Below, piece by piece: positions 9,820-21,060 of a stretch of 64,000 nucleotides of DNA. The DNA lies in assembly GCF_002575655.3 (NCBI RefSeq), contig NC_053040.3, forward strand, positions 351,111,267-351,175,266, read 5' to 3'. How positions within the stretch are numbered: the first letter of the stretch is position 1; every line of letters starts with the position of its first letter. This stretch comes from Aegilops tauschii subsp. strangulata (Eukaryota; Streptophyta; Magnoliopsida; Poales; Poaceae). The translations under genes and the position numbers were made by a program. The notes under the pieces are model-generated. The model was not told the DNA's origin, searched no databases, and worked only from the letters and a program-made list of their open reading frames with translations.

Positions 9820-11737
9820 AGTGACTCAAAAACCATTCATAAATTGAGTCTATGACATGCATTTGCAAATGTACCATTCATTACATACAACAAGTCATTA
9901 ACACACAACGACAACGATGATACATGTTGGATTATAGATTATTTCCAACAAAACATTCCAGTAAATACTGAAGTTTTCATCACATAACAAATAACAAGCA
10001 ATGAAATGAACTTCAACTCAACCAATCCTTGGCGTTGGAAACGCTTGCTTTGAACCATAGGTGCTCTGGGAAGGGCCAGCTATTGTCAATATCGAGAGCA
10101 ACGCAGGACTGATCATCCAGGCTGAAGCGGCATATATCAGGAGCAGGGTAGGGAACCACCGCAATGTCCGAGGTATAGATACAATTGCTTCTCATAAATG
10201 GTAGTAACGCTGTGTCAACAGCAGCTGGATCGCCTTTAACCATCATTGGATAGTTTGGTCCAAGGAAGAGCGAGTTTGCTCCAAGACTACCAATACTATA
10301 CCAGGAAGAAGGTGTTGGCGCTAGCACACTAGTATCCATCCCGAATACCCTGCAACGGGTGTTGGAATAGGTCCGGAGAGGGCAACCATGCGAGACAACA
10401 CCTGCTACCTCAGTAGTAACAATCATAGTGCACTGTATACAGACAAGAAGAGGTGATCCATCAAAATTAGTTGCCAGGTGCCACTGAGTATATAAGTTCT
10501 GCTCGTCCTCATGCTCGTGATCATCACCATCGTCATCTCCCCCTTGGTTATAAAAAATTTCAAGTATAGGTGGTGGAATGTTCACAGGACCTTGGAAACA
10601 CAAGAAGAAGGTTAATTAGTAAAGGGAAACTTGCTAAACCGCATCCATATGGCTAAAACAATTATAATTACGGTGGAAGACAAACGTACCAAAACTACGA
10701 GGATCCCATGCAAAAACAGTGCCATGAGTGGTGGCAGCAAACACAAGATCCTCGTATTCAATTGCATCACAGTACTCATCCGTGTACAGAAACAGATTTT
10801 TGAGCAATATCCATGGACGAACCGTGGAATCAGTAATGGCGGCAACAAGCTTGTCGAAGATAGCAACAACTTGATAGTTCTTGTAATTCCAAGAGCGGTT
10901 GGGAACTCGAGAAATTGCTATCTTCCATAGACGACAGTTACCATGATCATATTTGATCATACGTAGATCATCTGTGTGCTCAACCTCAGGGCACTCGGAG
11001 AGTTTTGGAAGTGGAATCCGCTGACGAGTGTACACATTCACAAGTTCCCACTCGCAATTGTACCCAATATAAACAACCCAATCTCCATTTGCGCCAGCCC
11101 AGGCCTTACCATGAAGCGATGGCATCTTGACATCACACGTATCGTTATCAAGTGGCATCAACTTGCACAAGGAGAGGCCTCCGTCGTCCGCGCCCATGCG
11201 AGCAGGCTTATAGCGAAGAAGATAAGGGAGATCAAACAGCTCCTGGACCCTTGGGTTCCTTGTAATGATGTTATTAGTTGAGTCGCGAATGGTCTTGAAC
11301 GAACCTGCCATGCTAGCCGAGGTGCTGACGTCGCATTGATCAATGAGTTCCCCCACCACGTCATCTTTCAGATCGGGGCAAGAATAATGGGGTCGTTTCC
11401 GGCTTGTTCCCTCCATGGAGAAGACGATCGAACAATGGCAGAAGGAAGGGTGAAGGCAAATGGAGGAGGGAGGAAGAGCGTGCGACAGCAGTTCCAAATC
11501 GAGAGGGAAAGGCGAAGAGTCGGTGGACGGTTGCCAGTTTGCCACGGTACACGAAGAGGCGCCCCGGCCTACTCGTCCTTTCAGAAATTGTACAAAAGGA
11601 CTCGCCATCGTCTCACTGACATGTTGGGACAGGACCACATGTCAACGAAACATGGTGTGTAATTTTTCGTGCAAAATGCGATTTGGCCGCGTTGGCCCGA
11701 GGTGCCGCATTAGTTATCGACCTTTATTTTTTTAATG
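9820..11737 (-). repeat. tandem gene duplication, right unit
   Basis: Right-hand partner of 6640-8520. It includes a short extra segment near 9925-9960 in the 3' flank that is absent from the left unit. Confidence 0.85.
10013..11416 (-). CDS. DUF295/KIB-like F-box protein, intact copy
   Basis: Two exons on the minus strand, 11416-10690 and 10590-10013, with a 99-bp GT-AG intron splitting a glycine codon; the product is 434 aa. Residues about 15-45 are a weak F-box (DLKDDVVGELIDQCD, then SMAGSFKTI). Residues about 113-140 carry the strand-rich segment typical of DUF295 (DWVVYIGYNCEWELVNVYTR, then QRIPLP). Exon 2 begins near residue 243 and has an acidic stretch (GGDDDGDDHEHEDE). The C-terminal signature NCIYTSD starts near residue 378. 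Length and order fit plant F-box/DUF295 proteins, which are thought to fold as a beta-propeller and bind kinases or other targets in SCF complexes. An in-frame ATG at 11638 would add 74 residues, but they resemble 5' leader, so I prefer 11416. The left paralogue is dead. Confidence 0.85.
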
Positions 11738-11830
11738 GCGTGCCCTTCAGTTTTGAAGCACGACTAACTGGTACTGTTTGCAGAGAAAATATAAACTACT
11801 CTACCACTACTCCACCTCTAGTACTAGTAG

Positions 11831-11837
11831 TATAAAA
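11831..11837 (+). promoter_or_regulatory. TATA box of the 12069 transcription unit
   Basis: TATAAAA in AGTAGTATAAAAAGATATA, followed by a CT-rich leader with CACCCTCTCTCC and CTCTCTCTCCCTCC. A plausible core promoter and pyrimidine-rich 5' UTR. Confidence 0.5.
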
Positions 11838-12068
11838 AGATATATAGGCTGGAGCTTCAGAGCTTTGTTGCTAAGGGCTGCCCACTTGCTTCTCACACTA
11901 TCACCCTCTCTCCAGATCTAAAAAAGACGGCCTCTCTCTCCCTCCTCACCGGTGGTCACAGATCCGCCGGAGAAGAAAAGGACGTGCAGCGTTGACGCAC
12001 TCGTCGTCGGCGAGCGACGTCACGCACTGACGACAAGGCCGTCCTCTCAGACCTAGTGCCCGCGCGGG

Positions 12069-12151
12069 ATGGCCTTCGTCCCCAAGCTCGTTGCCGTAGT
12101 GCGTGCGGAGGACGACGACCACGAGCGAAGCCACTTCCCGCCGACCCTCAG
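12069..12151 (+). CDS. first exon of an unidentified gene
   Basis: ATG at 12069 opens a 27-codon frame (MAFVPKLVAVV, then DDDHERSHFPPTLR) ending at a good donor, CTCAG then GTATGC. A TATA box and pyrimidine-rich leader lie upstream. The next candidate exon (13007-13218) does not continue this frame, so either the splicing differs from what I infer or the gene is decayed. I do not recognise the product. Confidence 0.35.
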
Positions 12152-14805
12152 GTATGCTACCTCTTTTCGAACCATACCCTTGTTCTATTACCCCATCTGC
12201 CACGTCGTTGCATGTGGATCTTTTTCCACTCCACCATCTTCCCAATTTGCTATCCTCTGCTCTGCTGGTCACGCAGACGAAAACCTTAATTTGCACTATT
12301 AAAGGAAACCCTACTTCATGCAGACTAATCCATGTCCGGGTTGAATAAGGAAAGGAAGGGAGACTATACTGTCCAAGAGAGCAGGCATCGAACCCGCATC
12401 TAGGTTGAAAAGGGGAAAATCAGTAGCTAAGGAACGAGTCTCGTGTCTCTTGGTTGAAGAAGGGTAGAAAGGCATGACAACGCAATAGAGAATGACCAGG
12501 TCGATCGGTTTGTTGTCCTCATATAGGAAAAGGTGGCTAAACAGAACAAAAATGGGACGTAATCCACATATGCTGCCTGGATATTTGTTGCTCTGGGCAA
12601 CCATACCTCCCTCACCACTCTATGCGTCCGTGGAGGTACATCGTACTAGTGCGCCCACTGTCCGTATGGGCCTCCCATGCTCTTATTGTCACTTTTTTCT
12701 GTTAGTATAACGCCAGCAGTCAAGTCAAGCAATGCTACTGCTAAAGTGATGCCACATTTAACTAATGCCGCACTCAGTCTAATGCCACCGATAAATTTAA
12801 GCAATGCCATTTAATGTCACAGAATTATTTCAGGGTTAGCTATTGATTGTGGATGTATTAAAGATTTTTCAGCTAAGGCATTCTAATGTTGTTGCACAGC
12901 CAGTATACAAATGATGAAACTTGTTACTACCTTCAGATTTTTGCACTGTTAATGCTTATAGATTACAGACCTCACTTTCATGAGATAAGTTAATTTTTTT
13001 GTACAGTGTCACCAAAATGCCAAGGCGCTGATGTCATTTTATTTTGGTTAAACTGCACAAAAAATTATGAAGACAAGAGGAAAGGTCAAGAGTGGGCACC
13101 TCCTCCTCTAGCTGTTCTCTTGATTCGTTCGATCAAGTTTTTATGTTTGATCGATTATGAAGATTGGGATAGCAATTTTTATGGTCCCCCCGAGTTCGAA
13201 ATGATATTTACCTTGGAGGTACATGGTTTCAATTTTTTTATACTGTCATTAGTTAATAATGCTAGTTACCTTCAGACTTTTGTATTTGGTTTAATGCTCA
13301 TGCACAGCTAGTATACCAATGCTGAAACGTGTTACCTTTACATTTTGTATTGTTAATTCTTATAGAAATCTTCCAGTGCTAGAGTTTATTGAAATCTGTT
13401 CAGTAAAACCATTGTACTGTACCCTGTAATAAAATAACTACTCTATTGTTGCACTAGCCACTGGATTAGTGTATATTTGTAGTATTCGAAATTTCGAATG
13501 GTGTTGCATTAGCGTATGGACATAAATAAAGTGTGGCAAGCTTTCCCAGATATGTGCTCAAGAAAACTACTACCTATTTTTCTAAATACTAGACGTTTGG
13601 GTACTTTAAATTGAACCGCGAAAACGTCTTATATTAAGGAACAAAGGGTGTAGAGTTCACTCAAATTATCCCGGTAAAGCTAGTCACACCTTTGTTAAAA
13701 TTAATGTTCATTATGTTATCGGAGGAGGTCTGTAAGTTTGTCTCTAATGCCTGTCGACTACATACCTGACATCATGATGTAATGTTAAGTCATTTCCTTT
13801 TGTACAGTGACACTGAATTGTTAAGGCGGTGATGGCATTTTATTTTAGTTGAACTGCACAAAATATGCTTAAAAGAAGAGGAAAGGTCAGGAATCGATCA
13901 TTCTTTCAGAAAGAACTATATATGCCTTTCTGACATCAGCCGCTGTTGCCTTATTTATTCCATCAAACAGGTGGTTAGAAACAGTCTTGCTACCTTTTCC
14001 CATTAAGAAATTGGAATGCTTATATTTGTGAGTCTATGCTTCAACTAGTGCCACTTTTATAGTAATCACACTTTGAATATCTATGCAAACAGGGATGCTC
14101 GATTTTAGTGGAACTGCACAAAAAGTCCAACTGGTTCAACATTAGGAGCATGTTTTCTTCCAGACCTTTATATCCAATTGGTGGCACTATGAGCTCTTCA
14201 TTATGAAGGTACATGGTTTGCTACTATCTTGCTACTCTTTTTGTACTGTCATTAGATTGGCAGGGTGGACCTACATTGGAGGTGCAGGACAGGATTCAAT
14301 GATTGGATGCTCAATTTCGGTTGTATCGATTTCACCTCTTCCATCACTGCGAACATGGATATCCTTGGTCTGATGAAGAATAGGCGCTATATTTGTGCTC
14401 TGAACCAGCAAATCAATTCAGTATGAAATTGTCCAGGGCAAAACATGACTGTATCAAATTGTCCAGTGCAAAACATGACAGATGCTAAGCGGAAGAGACA
14501 TGTTTAAACCGAAAATACAAGGTGGGGTATATGTTTACTAGTTGCTTGATATTTCTGCAGACAGAGATGTCTGCCCGTTGCTATTTGGCAAACACACAAA
14601 GTGACCGCAATTTTGGTTGAACTGCACAAGAGAATAGTATAGTCACTGCATGCAGTGCCATTTGAAAATAGACACAGAAAGATAGGATAGTCACTTCATG
14701 GACTGCAGAAAAGTAGTACTGTACTATTTATTGGCCAACACTAGGTGCTTCATTGCTTTGGTCTGATTATACAATGGGCATCATTTTGCCTAAGTCAAAG
14801 TTTTT
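12152..14805 (+). other. region with repeated exon-like units, product unknown
   Basis: Four stretches share the core TTTTGGTTGAACTGCACAA or a close variant (about 13045, 13845, 14105 and 14610), the first two also followed by AGAGGAAAGGTCA. Two are followed at a distance by an AAGGTACATGG or GAGGTACATGG donor-like motif (13218, 14208). The longest open piece is 13007-13218, bounded by CAG and GAG/GT. No frame links the pieces, so I read this as a decayed gene with internally duplicated exons, or a non-coding transcript. Confidence 0.35.
13568..13651. mobile_element. worn Stowaway-like MITE
   Basis: The left arm CTACTACCTATTTTTCTAAA with TAGACGTTT faces AAACGTCTTATATTAAGG with GGGTGTA on the right. 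This is the usual short foldback with an internal ACGTTT/AAACGT pair. Ends are diverged. Confidence 0.5.
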
Positions 14806-15030
14806 ATGCCGAAAATAGTCCCGCCGTGTGATCGAGGGAAGACCAAATCATATTGCAGTGGATGTTCCTCCATCATGTGTGGTTCATTCTCATGGTTCCA
14901 GCTATTGGTGAAACCACTTACGTTTGCAAGAGGAATTGTAGACATCACAAACAAATTTGTCTTTCAGTCTATACTGAATGTGCCAAGAGAAGCATCCATG
15001 TTAGTAGGCAGAACAGATGTTTTTTCTAGA
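14806..15030 (+). other. short open region, not a supported gene
   Basis: An open frame of 85 codons starts at 14806 and continues into the repeat at 15031. It has no recognisable domain and no clear splice or promoter context; the DNA may be a UTR or decayed exon of the unit to the left. Confidence 0.2.
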
Positions 15031-15325
15031 TCTTTGCTTTTGGAGCCACATATTTGTATATGATCTGTGAATCATTGAGATGCATTAACATGTTGATCTT
15101 ATGTATGGGAATCATACTAGTTGGTTTTAGTTGCGACGCAAGATCCGAAGTGGCTGATCTTTACTTTTGGAGCTATATATTTGTATATGATCTGTGAATC
15201 ATTGAGATGCATTAACAGTTCCTTATTTCTGTTCGCTTAGTGTTTACAAGTTACTCATCGATCACTAGCTAGCCTACTAATGCGCTCCTGGCAGTTTTAG
15301 TTGCGACGCAAGATCCGAAGTGGCA
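15031..15325. repeat. interleaved direct repeats
   Basis: A 59-bp unit containing TTGTATATGATCTGTGAATC occurs at 15031-15090 and 15158-15217. A 31-bp unit GTTTTAGTTGCGACGCAAGA plus TCCGAAGTGGC occurs at 15124-15154 and 15294-15324. The alternation implies a tandem duplication of about 130-170 bp followed by deletion. Confidence 0.75.
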
Positions 15326-15466
15326 GTTTTTTGAATAAAAATGCCTACCGCTGAAGAAACTGACAAGCTTCTCTGAAGAAAATGCCATGCGAATCTGAAG
15401 AAACTGCCAGCAAAAACGTTCGCAAATGCCTTATCTCCCAGCTAAAGTTCATCAACTAATGCCCTC

Positions 15467-15545
15467 GGCTGCGACTTGTTGCATGCTGCTCCGCGTACTG
15501 GCTGCGACTCGTTGCATGCTGCTCCGCGTACTGGCTGCGAGCAAT
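15467..15545. repeat. 33-bp tandem repeat, two full copies and a start
   Basis: GGCTGCGACTTGTTGCATGC followed by TGCTCCGCGTACT repeats at 15467, 15500 and partially at 15533. Confidence 0.8.
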
Positions 15546-15954
15546 TTTGAGTGCCTGCATGCAGCCGGCCATAATTAAGGTAGCTAACTGATGTGAAAAA
15601 AGATGTGCTTTAATTGTTGCGGGCCTTTTAAATCTGTGGAATCATTATTGACAAGGAGGGAGATGATTTGAGTGCACTCGTTTGACCGTCATGCCGGCGT
15701 GCGACCCAGCACGGACGGGACGGGACGACACAGTCATAATTTCAGTTTCTCTAGTTTTCCATGGCAAGCTAGCGTGCTAAGCCATGCCTACTTAATTATG
15801 CATTGAATTCCGATGACCGTCGCGCTACCTTCCGCCTATAAGTACTGTTTCCTGGCCTTCTATGGTGGCACCGTGACCCAACTCGCCCTATCCTCATAAG
15901 CCCCCACTGGCCCGACGTCGCTCACCACTTATCCTCGCTCTCGCCACGTCCGCC
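15546..15954 (+). promoter_or_regulatory. upstream region of the 172-aa gene
   Basis: Contains a weak TATA-like CCTATAAGTACTG at about 15836-15848 and a C/T-rich leader up to the ATG at 15955 (context CGCCATGCCC). No other feature seen. Confidence 0.4.
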
Positions 15955-16473
15955 ATGCCCCCGCCCGTCCGCGATAGGCGAGGCCGGAGGCGGTCACCGC
16001 CGGAACTAGTGTTCGGTTTTTCACCGGAAGGCAGACAGAGGGAGGAGGCATTCTATCGGTCTTTAGATGGCAATGCGGAGATCGAGGACTTGTTGGAGCG
16101 CGACTGCCTGGCGGAGGAGCGGGAGTTGTTGGAGCGCGACCGCATGGCGGAGGAGGAGCGTATCGCCGATTTGCGCCGCCAGCGGGACATGGAGCAGCAG
16201 CGCACCGACGCTCTGAGTCGCGAGCAGAGCACCCGCAACTGGGCCGACTACGTGGAGTCCGGCGCCCGACAAATAGCCCTGGAGGCTGTCGGGCACGCAC
16301 GCGTTTGCGACGGTGATTTTTACTACCAGCTCGTCAAGTGGGTTTCCCGCTTAGAAGCCGAAGCTTCGGTGGACCACGCCGGCATGGAAAGGGCCAACGC
16401 GCACGAGCAACGCGCCTTATCGCACCTCTGGCAAGTCCGAGGCGAGGCGGAGGACGCTGGTGCCGGCGTTTAG
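15955..16473 (+). CDS. 172-aa charged coiled-coil protein, unknown
   Basis: Single open frame from ATG 15955 to TAG 16471-16473. The N-terminus is basic (PPPVRDRRGRRRSPP). Residues about 38-90 are a highly charged helix with repeated LLERD/MAEEERI-type segments, likely a coiled coil. The C-terminal third remains helical (YYQLVKWVSRLEAEASVDHA). A weak TATA box lies about 110 bp upstream and codon usage is strongly GC-rich at third positions, as in grass genes. No enzyme or binding motif is visible and I do not recognise the family. It could be a gene fragment captured by neighbouring repeats, since repeat DNA begins about 250 bp downstream. Confidence 0.5.
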   Translation: MPPPVRDRRGRRRSPPELVFGFSPEGRQREEAFYRSLDGNAEIEDLLERDCLAEERELLERDRMAEEERIADLRRQRDMEQQRTDALSREQSTRNWADYVESGARQIALEAVGHARVCDGDFYYQLVKWVSRLEAEASVDHAGMERANAHEQRALSHLWQVRGEAEDAGAGV

Positions 16474-16729
16474 CGTGTGCCGCAGATGGCGGCCGGCATC
16501 GTCTAGTTAGCTAAGAGTAAGTTAGTACTTGTACGCTACTAGAGTATTAGTGGGAGTAGATAGTTAACTTGGCTATGATGGTTATCAACGTGGAAGTTCA
16601 GTACTCTATATGTGGATCAGACCTGTTACTTTGCTCTGAATGTTGAACTTTCCGTTTGAACATATGGAATGGGCTGTTATTTTTTTAAATGGGTTGTATT
16701 TGTCCTCCACGGGTTTTGAAGCTGACTTG
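16474..16729. other. 3' flank of the 172-aa gene
   Basis: Presumed 3' UTR and spacer. No gene seen before the GGGACCC-type repeat family starts at about 16730. Confidence 0.4.
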
Positions 16730-16988
16730 TGGGCCTACCAAGTTGACGCATACACAATCAGGAGATGATTGTACGTGGAGAGGATGACAACAGGGACCCG
16801 CCAAGGTCATGGCAGTACGCAAGCAAGTGCCTCCTTATTTCAAGCCAATAAAAAATGGCTCTTCCTAATGGATTTCTGACATCTGGGTCCCATGCCATTG
16901 TCAACGTAGTCAATAAACGAGAGAATTGCACAACGAGCGGCTGACACCAGGGACCCAGCAGCTCGCCCAGTTATTTTTGTTTTGGGTT

Positions 16989-17240
16989 AATTTGATAAAT
17001 AACACTCCAAATCTGGTGTTTCTAAGAAATGCCACTGCAATTTCCAAACTTTGAAAAATGCCATTTCATGCCATTTCCAGTGGCATTTTTCGAAGTCTGG
17101 AGTGGCGTTTTTCAAAGTTTGCAAATTGCAGTGGCGTTTTCCAAAGTTTGCAACAATTGCAGTGGCATTTTTCAAAGTTTGGAAATTGCAGTGGCATTTT
17201 TATGAATCGCCATAATTGGAGTGGCATTTATCTAATTTGT
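16989..17240. repeat. foldback element with internal direct repeats
   Basis: The left arm (AATTTGATAAATAACACTCC, then GCCACTGCAATTTCC) pairs with the right arm ending GGAGTGGCATTTATC. The right half also repeats GCAGTGGCATTTTTCAAAG and close variants about four times. Non-coding. It combines a long inverted repeat with a short tandem array. Confidence 0.7.
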
Positions 17241-17884
17241 TTTTGAGACGGAAGCAGGGTGTCAACTGGGTTGTGCGGGGCACTCTGGCCTGTCTAGACA
17301 GCCTTCTCTTTTATGTTTACCACAGACCAACCCAGTAGTTTTTTTTCTTTCTGAAAATGGCTAGCCCAGTTTTTTTGTGATTTTCCAAGTAAGTCGCTTT
17401 GTCAGGCCTATTGGGCTGCAAATCTTTCAAGACGAGGAGAGCTTCATTCGGCTGGCCGAGCAAATGGTCTATCAGTAATGAGAAATGGGATGTACATTTT
17501 TAAAACACATCAAACCCGCAATTAGTTTCAAATTTCTTTTTTCATTTCGAGATTTTAAATTGCATTAATTTTTATGCGTGGACAATTTGTTGGATTTTAT
17601 ATTGATATACATTTATTTTTAAAATCAGTTTGAATGTGACTCGAAATTTCGGGATTAAAAATAGTTCGGACCGCACTGAAATATGCAAAATTTCATATAA
17701 CTTTTTAACCGTGGCCACAATATGGGCTGTAATGCTAACAAAAAGAATATGGGCTCCAAAAAAACCTTAAGAAATAGCAAATGGGCTGTAAATTATTAGA
17801 AATAATGGCAGATGGGATGTATGCTGTTTTCCACAGATATGAGGCTTTCCTAAAAAAAGGTTGACGCACAAGCAGTGACTGTTG
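17241..17884. other. spacer before the tandem block
   Basis: AT-rich with repeated ATGGGCTGTAA-like words near 17720-17800. No gene recognised. Confidence 0.35.
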
Positions 17885-20010
17885 GATGTCCATCCAACTG
17901 CCGTCGTGCTTCTTCAATCTCTGCTCTTCCTGCTCCAGCCACTCAAACAAGCGCCGGCGGGACTGCCTGCTCCCTACTCCCCGCGGCCGGTTGTGCTACC
18001 GCGTAGGCCTCACCGCCCCACCGTACTCCCATCGCTGGCCTAGCCATCCCTCTACTCACCCTCACCTACTGTTTTTCTCCGGCGATGGCAGACGAACCAG
18101 TAAACCCTCGTACAGTCGTACTCCCCTCCGCGTGGGAAACAACTGCCGAGTCTTCCCTGCCTCCGTGTCGTTCCCTTCCTAGGCCTCGCCGTCGTCCACC
18201 GCCCTGGTGGTCTCGGCGCGGCTTGGTCAACGTGGTCAACGACCCACATGCATCTTAAGTGGACTGTACGTGGAGAGGCTGACAGCTGGGTCCACGGCCG
18301 CATGCAAGGAAATGCCTCCTTATTACGTGCAAAATAATGATTCCTCCACCTGACATCTGGGACCCACCGAAAGGGCCTCTGTATTTCGCGAAAAAAACAT
18401 TACCGCCGCTGACAGCTCGGACCCACCAGCTATATCTTCGCACGCAAGGAAGTGCCTCCTTATTACGCATAAAAAAATGAATACTCCCCCTCCTAGCTGG
18501 GACCCAGTATAGTGGCAGGCTGACTTGTGGGCCTACTAAGTTGACGGGGATGGAGGGCTTTGTCAACTTAGTAAATATGCACGATTCTAGCTCCAGTGAT
18601 CGTACGATGTCCATCCAACGGCCGTGGTGCTTCTTCAACCTCTGGTCTTCTTGCTCCAGCCGCCCAAACCAGCGCCAGTCGTGCCTCGTGCTCCTGCCTC
18701 CCGTGGCTGGCTGCGATGTGGCGGAGGCCTCACCACCCCCTACTACTCCCACCGCTGGCCAGGCCATCCCTCTACTCACCCACACCCCCTGTTATTCTGT
18801 GGCGACGACAGCCTCACACCGCAGTGAACCAGTGAACCCTCATACTCCTCTACGCGTGGGCATCCACTGCCGTGTCTTTCCCGGCTCCACGTCGTCCCCT
18901 TCCTAGGCCTCGCCGTCGTCCACCGCCCTGGTACTCTCGGTGCGGCGTGGTCAACGTGGTCAAGGAACGACTTCCATCGAAAGAGTACTATACGTGGAGA
19001 GGCTGACAGCTGGGTCCACGGCAGCCGCAAGGAAGTGCCTCCATATTACGCGGAAAATAATTATTCCTCCACCTGACAGCAGGGACCCACCGGACGGGCC
19101 ACCGTATTTCGCGAAAAAACATTCCCCCCTGACTGCTGGGACCCACCGGACGGGCCACCGTATTTCGCAAAAAAACGTTCCCCCCGCTGTCAGCTCGGAC
19201 CCACCGGAAGTGCCTCCTTATTACGCAAAAAAATATGAATACTCCCCCTGCTAGTTGGGACCCACCTTGGTAGGTGGCTGACTTGTGGGCCTACTAAGTT
19301 GACGGGGATGGAGTGCTTTGTCAAGTTAGTCAATATGAATGATTCTAGCTCTAGTGACCGTACGATGTCCATCCAACTGTCGTAATGCTTCTTCAACCTC
19401 TGGTCTTCTTGCTCCAGCCGCCCAAAGTAGCGCCGGTCGTGCTGCATGCCCCTGCCTCCCGTGGTCGGCTGTGCTACCGCGGAGGCCTCACCGCCCCCTA
19501 CTATTCCCACCACTGGCCAGGCCCTGCAGTGACGGCGGCCTCACACCGCAGCCGAACCAGTGAACCCTCGTAGTCCTCTCCGCGCGGGCTTCCACTGCCA
19601 CGTCTTCCCCGGCTCTGTGTCGTCCCCTTCCTAGGCCTCACCGTCGTCCACCGCCCTGGTGCTCTCGGCGCGGCGTGGTCAACATGGTCAAGGAACGACT
19701 TCCATTGGAAGAGTACTATAGGTGGAGAGGCTGACAACTGGGTCCACGGCCGCAGCAAGGAAGTGCCTCCTTATTACGCGCACAATAATTATTCCTCCAC
19801 CTGACAGCGGGGACCCACCGGACAGGCCACCGTATTTCACGAAAAAAATGTTTCCCCCTGACTGCTGGGACTCACCAGCTACATCTTCGCACGCAAGGAA
19901 GTGCGTCCAGGCAAAAAACAAAACGATTCGCCTCCCTGACTGACGGGACCCACCAGCTACATCTTCGCAGGCAAGGAAGTGCCTGTCAGTCGGGACCCAC
20001 CTGGTCGAAG
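17885..20010. repeat. three tandem units of about 720-760 bp
   Basis: Units begin at GATGTCCATCCAAC at 17885, 18606 and 19366; the third is shorter. Each runs through a C-rich segment (CTTCTTCAACCTCTGGTC), CTAGGCCTCGCCGTCGTCC, GGTCAACGTGGTCAA and several copies of the GGGACCCACC module. Within each unit a module of about 55 bp (CACCGGACGGGCCACCGTAT, TTCGCGAAAAAA) is itself repeated. Open frames here (for example 19501-19758 on the minus strand) are by-products of the repeat. Confidence 0.85.
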
Positions 20011-20240
20011 CGTACGTAGAGTTGTCATTCTGGTCTCGAACGTGTACGTACATACTGGTCGATGTAGAGGCGTGCACGTGTCGTAGTAGAGGCGCGCACG
20101 TAGCATGTACACGTACGTACAGCGGCCAGTGTGCAAGAAAGAAAATACAGCCACGTACGTACATACGGGCAGGGTCTCAAACGCCTACTCGCGCATACGT
20201 ACGGCCAGGGCTCGTGTACATGGCTGGGTCGGAACGGAGA
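20011..20240. repeat. alternating CGTACGTA-rich segment
   Basis: Rich in GTACGTAC, CGTGTACGTACAT and GCACGTAGCATGTAC, i.e. alternating purine-pyrimidine DNA. No gene. Confidence 0.6.
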
Positions 20241-20620
20241 AACTGCGTCGTCGTCGTGTTCATGGGGAGCCAACCGGCTGGGTCGGAACGGAATGCGTCG
20301 TCGTGTTTATCGGGAGGGCTTGGACGGAACAGCCGATGGAAACGAGGCCTGGCGTACCGTAGAACGGAGGAAACGGCCTTGTGTTCGACCGGCCACGGTT
20401 GAAACAGTATCCTGTTCATCGGGAGGGGTCTGGCGTAACGCAAAACGGAGGAAACGGACCTCCTACGGTCGAAACGGGGGGTCCTGTTGATCGGGAGGGG
20501 TGTGGCATACCGCAAAATGGAGGAAACGGACTTGTGTTGGAGCGCTACGGTTGAAACGGGGGTCCTGTTCATCGAGAGGGGTGTGGCGTACCGCAAAACG
20601 GGACTCCACGGGATACTGTT
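20241..20620. repeat. minisatellite with 70-105-bp units
   Basis: Four to five diverged copies built on CCTGTTCATCGGGAGGGG, TGTGGCGTACCGCAAAACGG and AGGAAACGGAC. An open frame across it gives only a repetitive translation. Confidence 0.8.
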
Positions 20621-21060
20621 CATCTCCACCGTCGACCCCTTCCAGCCTCCACGGGCTACTGTTCATCCACCGTCGACCTCCTCTAGCCTCCACCTGCGAC
20701 TGTTCATCCACGGGCTCCTGTTCATCCAGCCTCCAACGCGCACTACTCCACCGGCTACTGTTCAACCAGCCCTCTCCACGGGCTCCTGTTCAACCACCCC
20801 TCCACGGGCTACTGTTCATCCAGCCCCCCACCGTCTACTGTTCATCCAGCCCTCCACGGGGTGGTCCTGTTCATCCAGCCCTCCACGGGGTCCTGTTCAT
20901 CCAGCCCCAACCGGCTCGATCGATCGGGGTCCTGTTCATCCAGAGGCAACACCACGGGGTCCTGTTCATCCACCCCCACCGGGAACTGTTCATCCAAACC
21001 CCCCCCCCCCCAGCAACACTCACTGTTCATCCAGAGGCAGCATCGATCGGCTTCAGTTAG
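20621..21060. repeat. 26-bp class tandem array, about 13 copies
   Basis: Units such as CTCCACGGGCTCCTGTTCAT followed by CCAGCC, with variable length. The shared CTGTTCATC core links it to the minisatellite on its left. It ends in a C-tract and GATCGATCG-rich DNA. Confidence 0.85.

Noticed and set aside
11336..11662. Plus-strand frames opposite the 5' end of the DUF295 genes
   Set aside because: Antisense shadows present in both duplicates; the minus-strand gene has the domains and splice sites.
13007..13218. Exon 2 of the 12069 gene
   Set aside because: Joining CTCAG at 12151 to TGTCACC at 13007 gives a stop within a few codons, so it was not annotated as coding.
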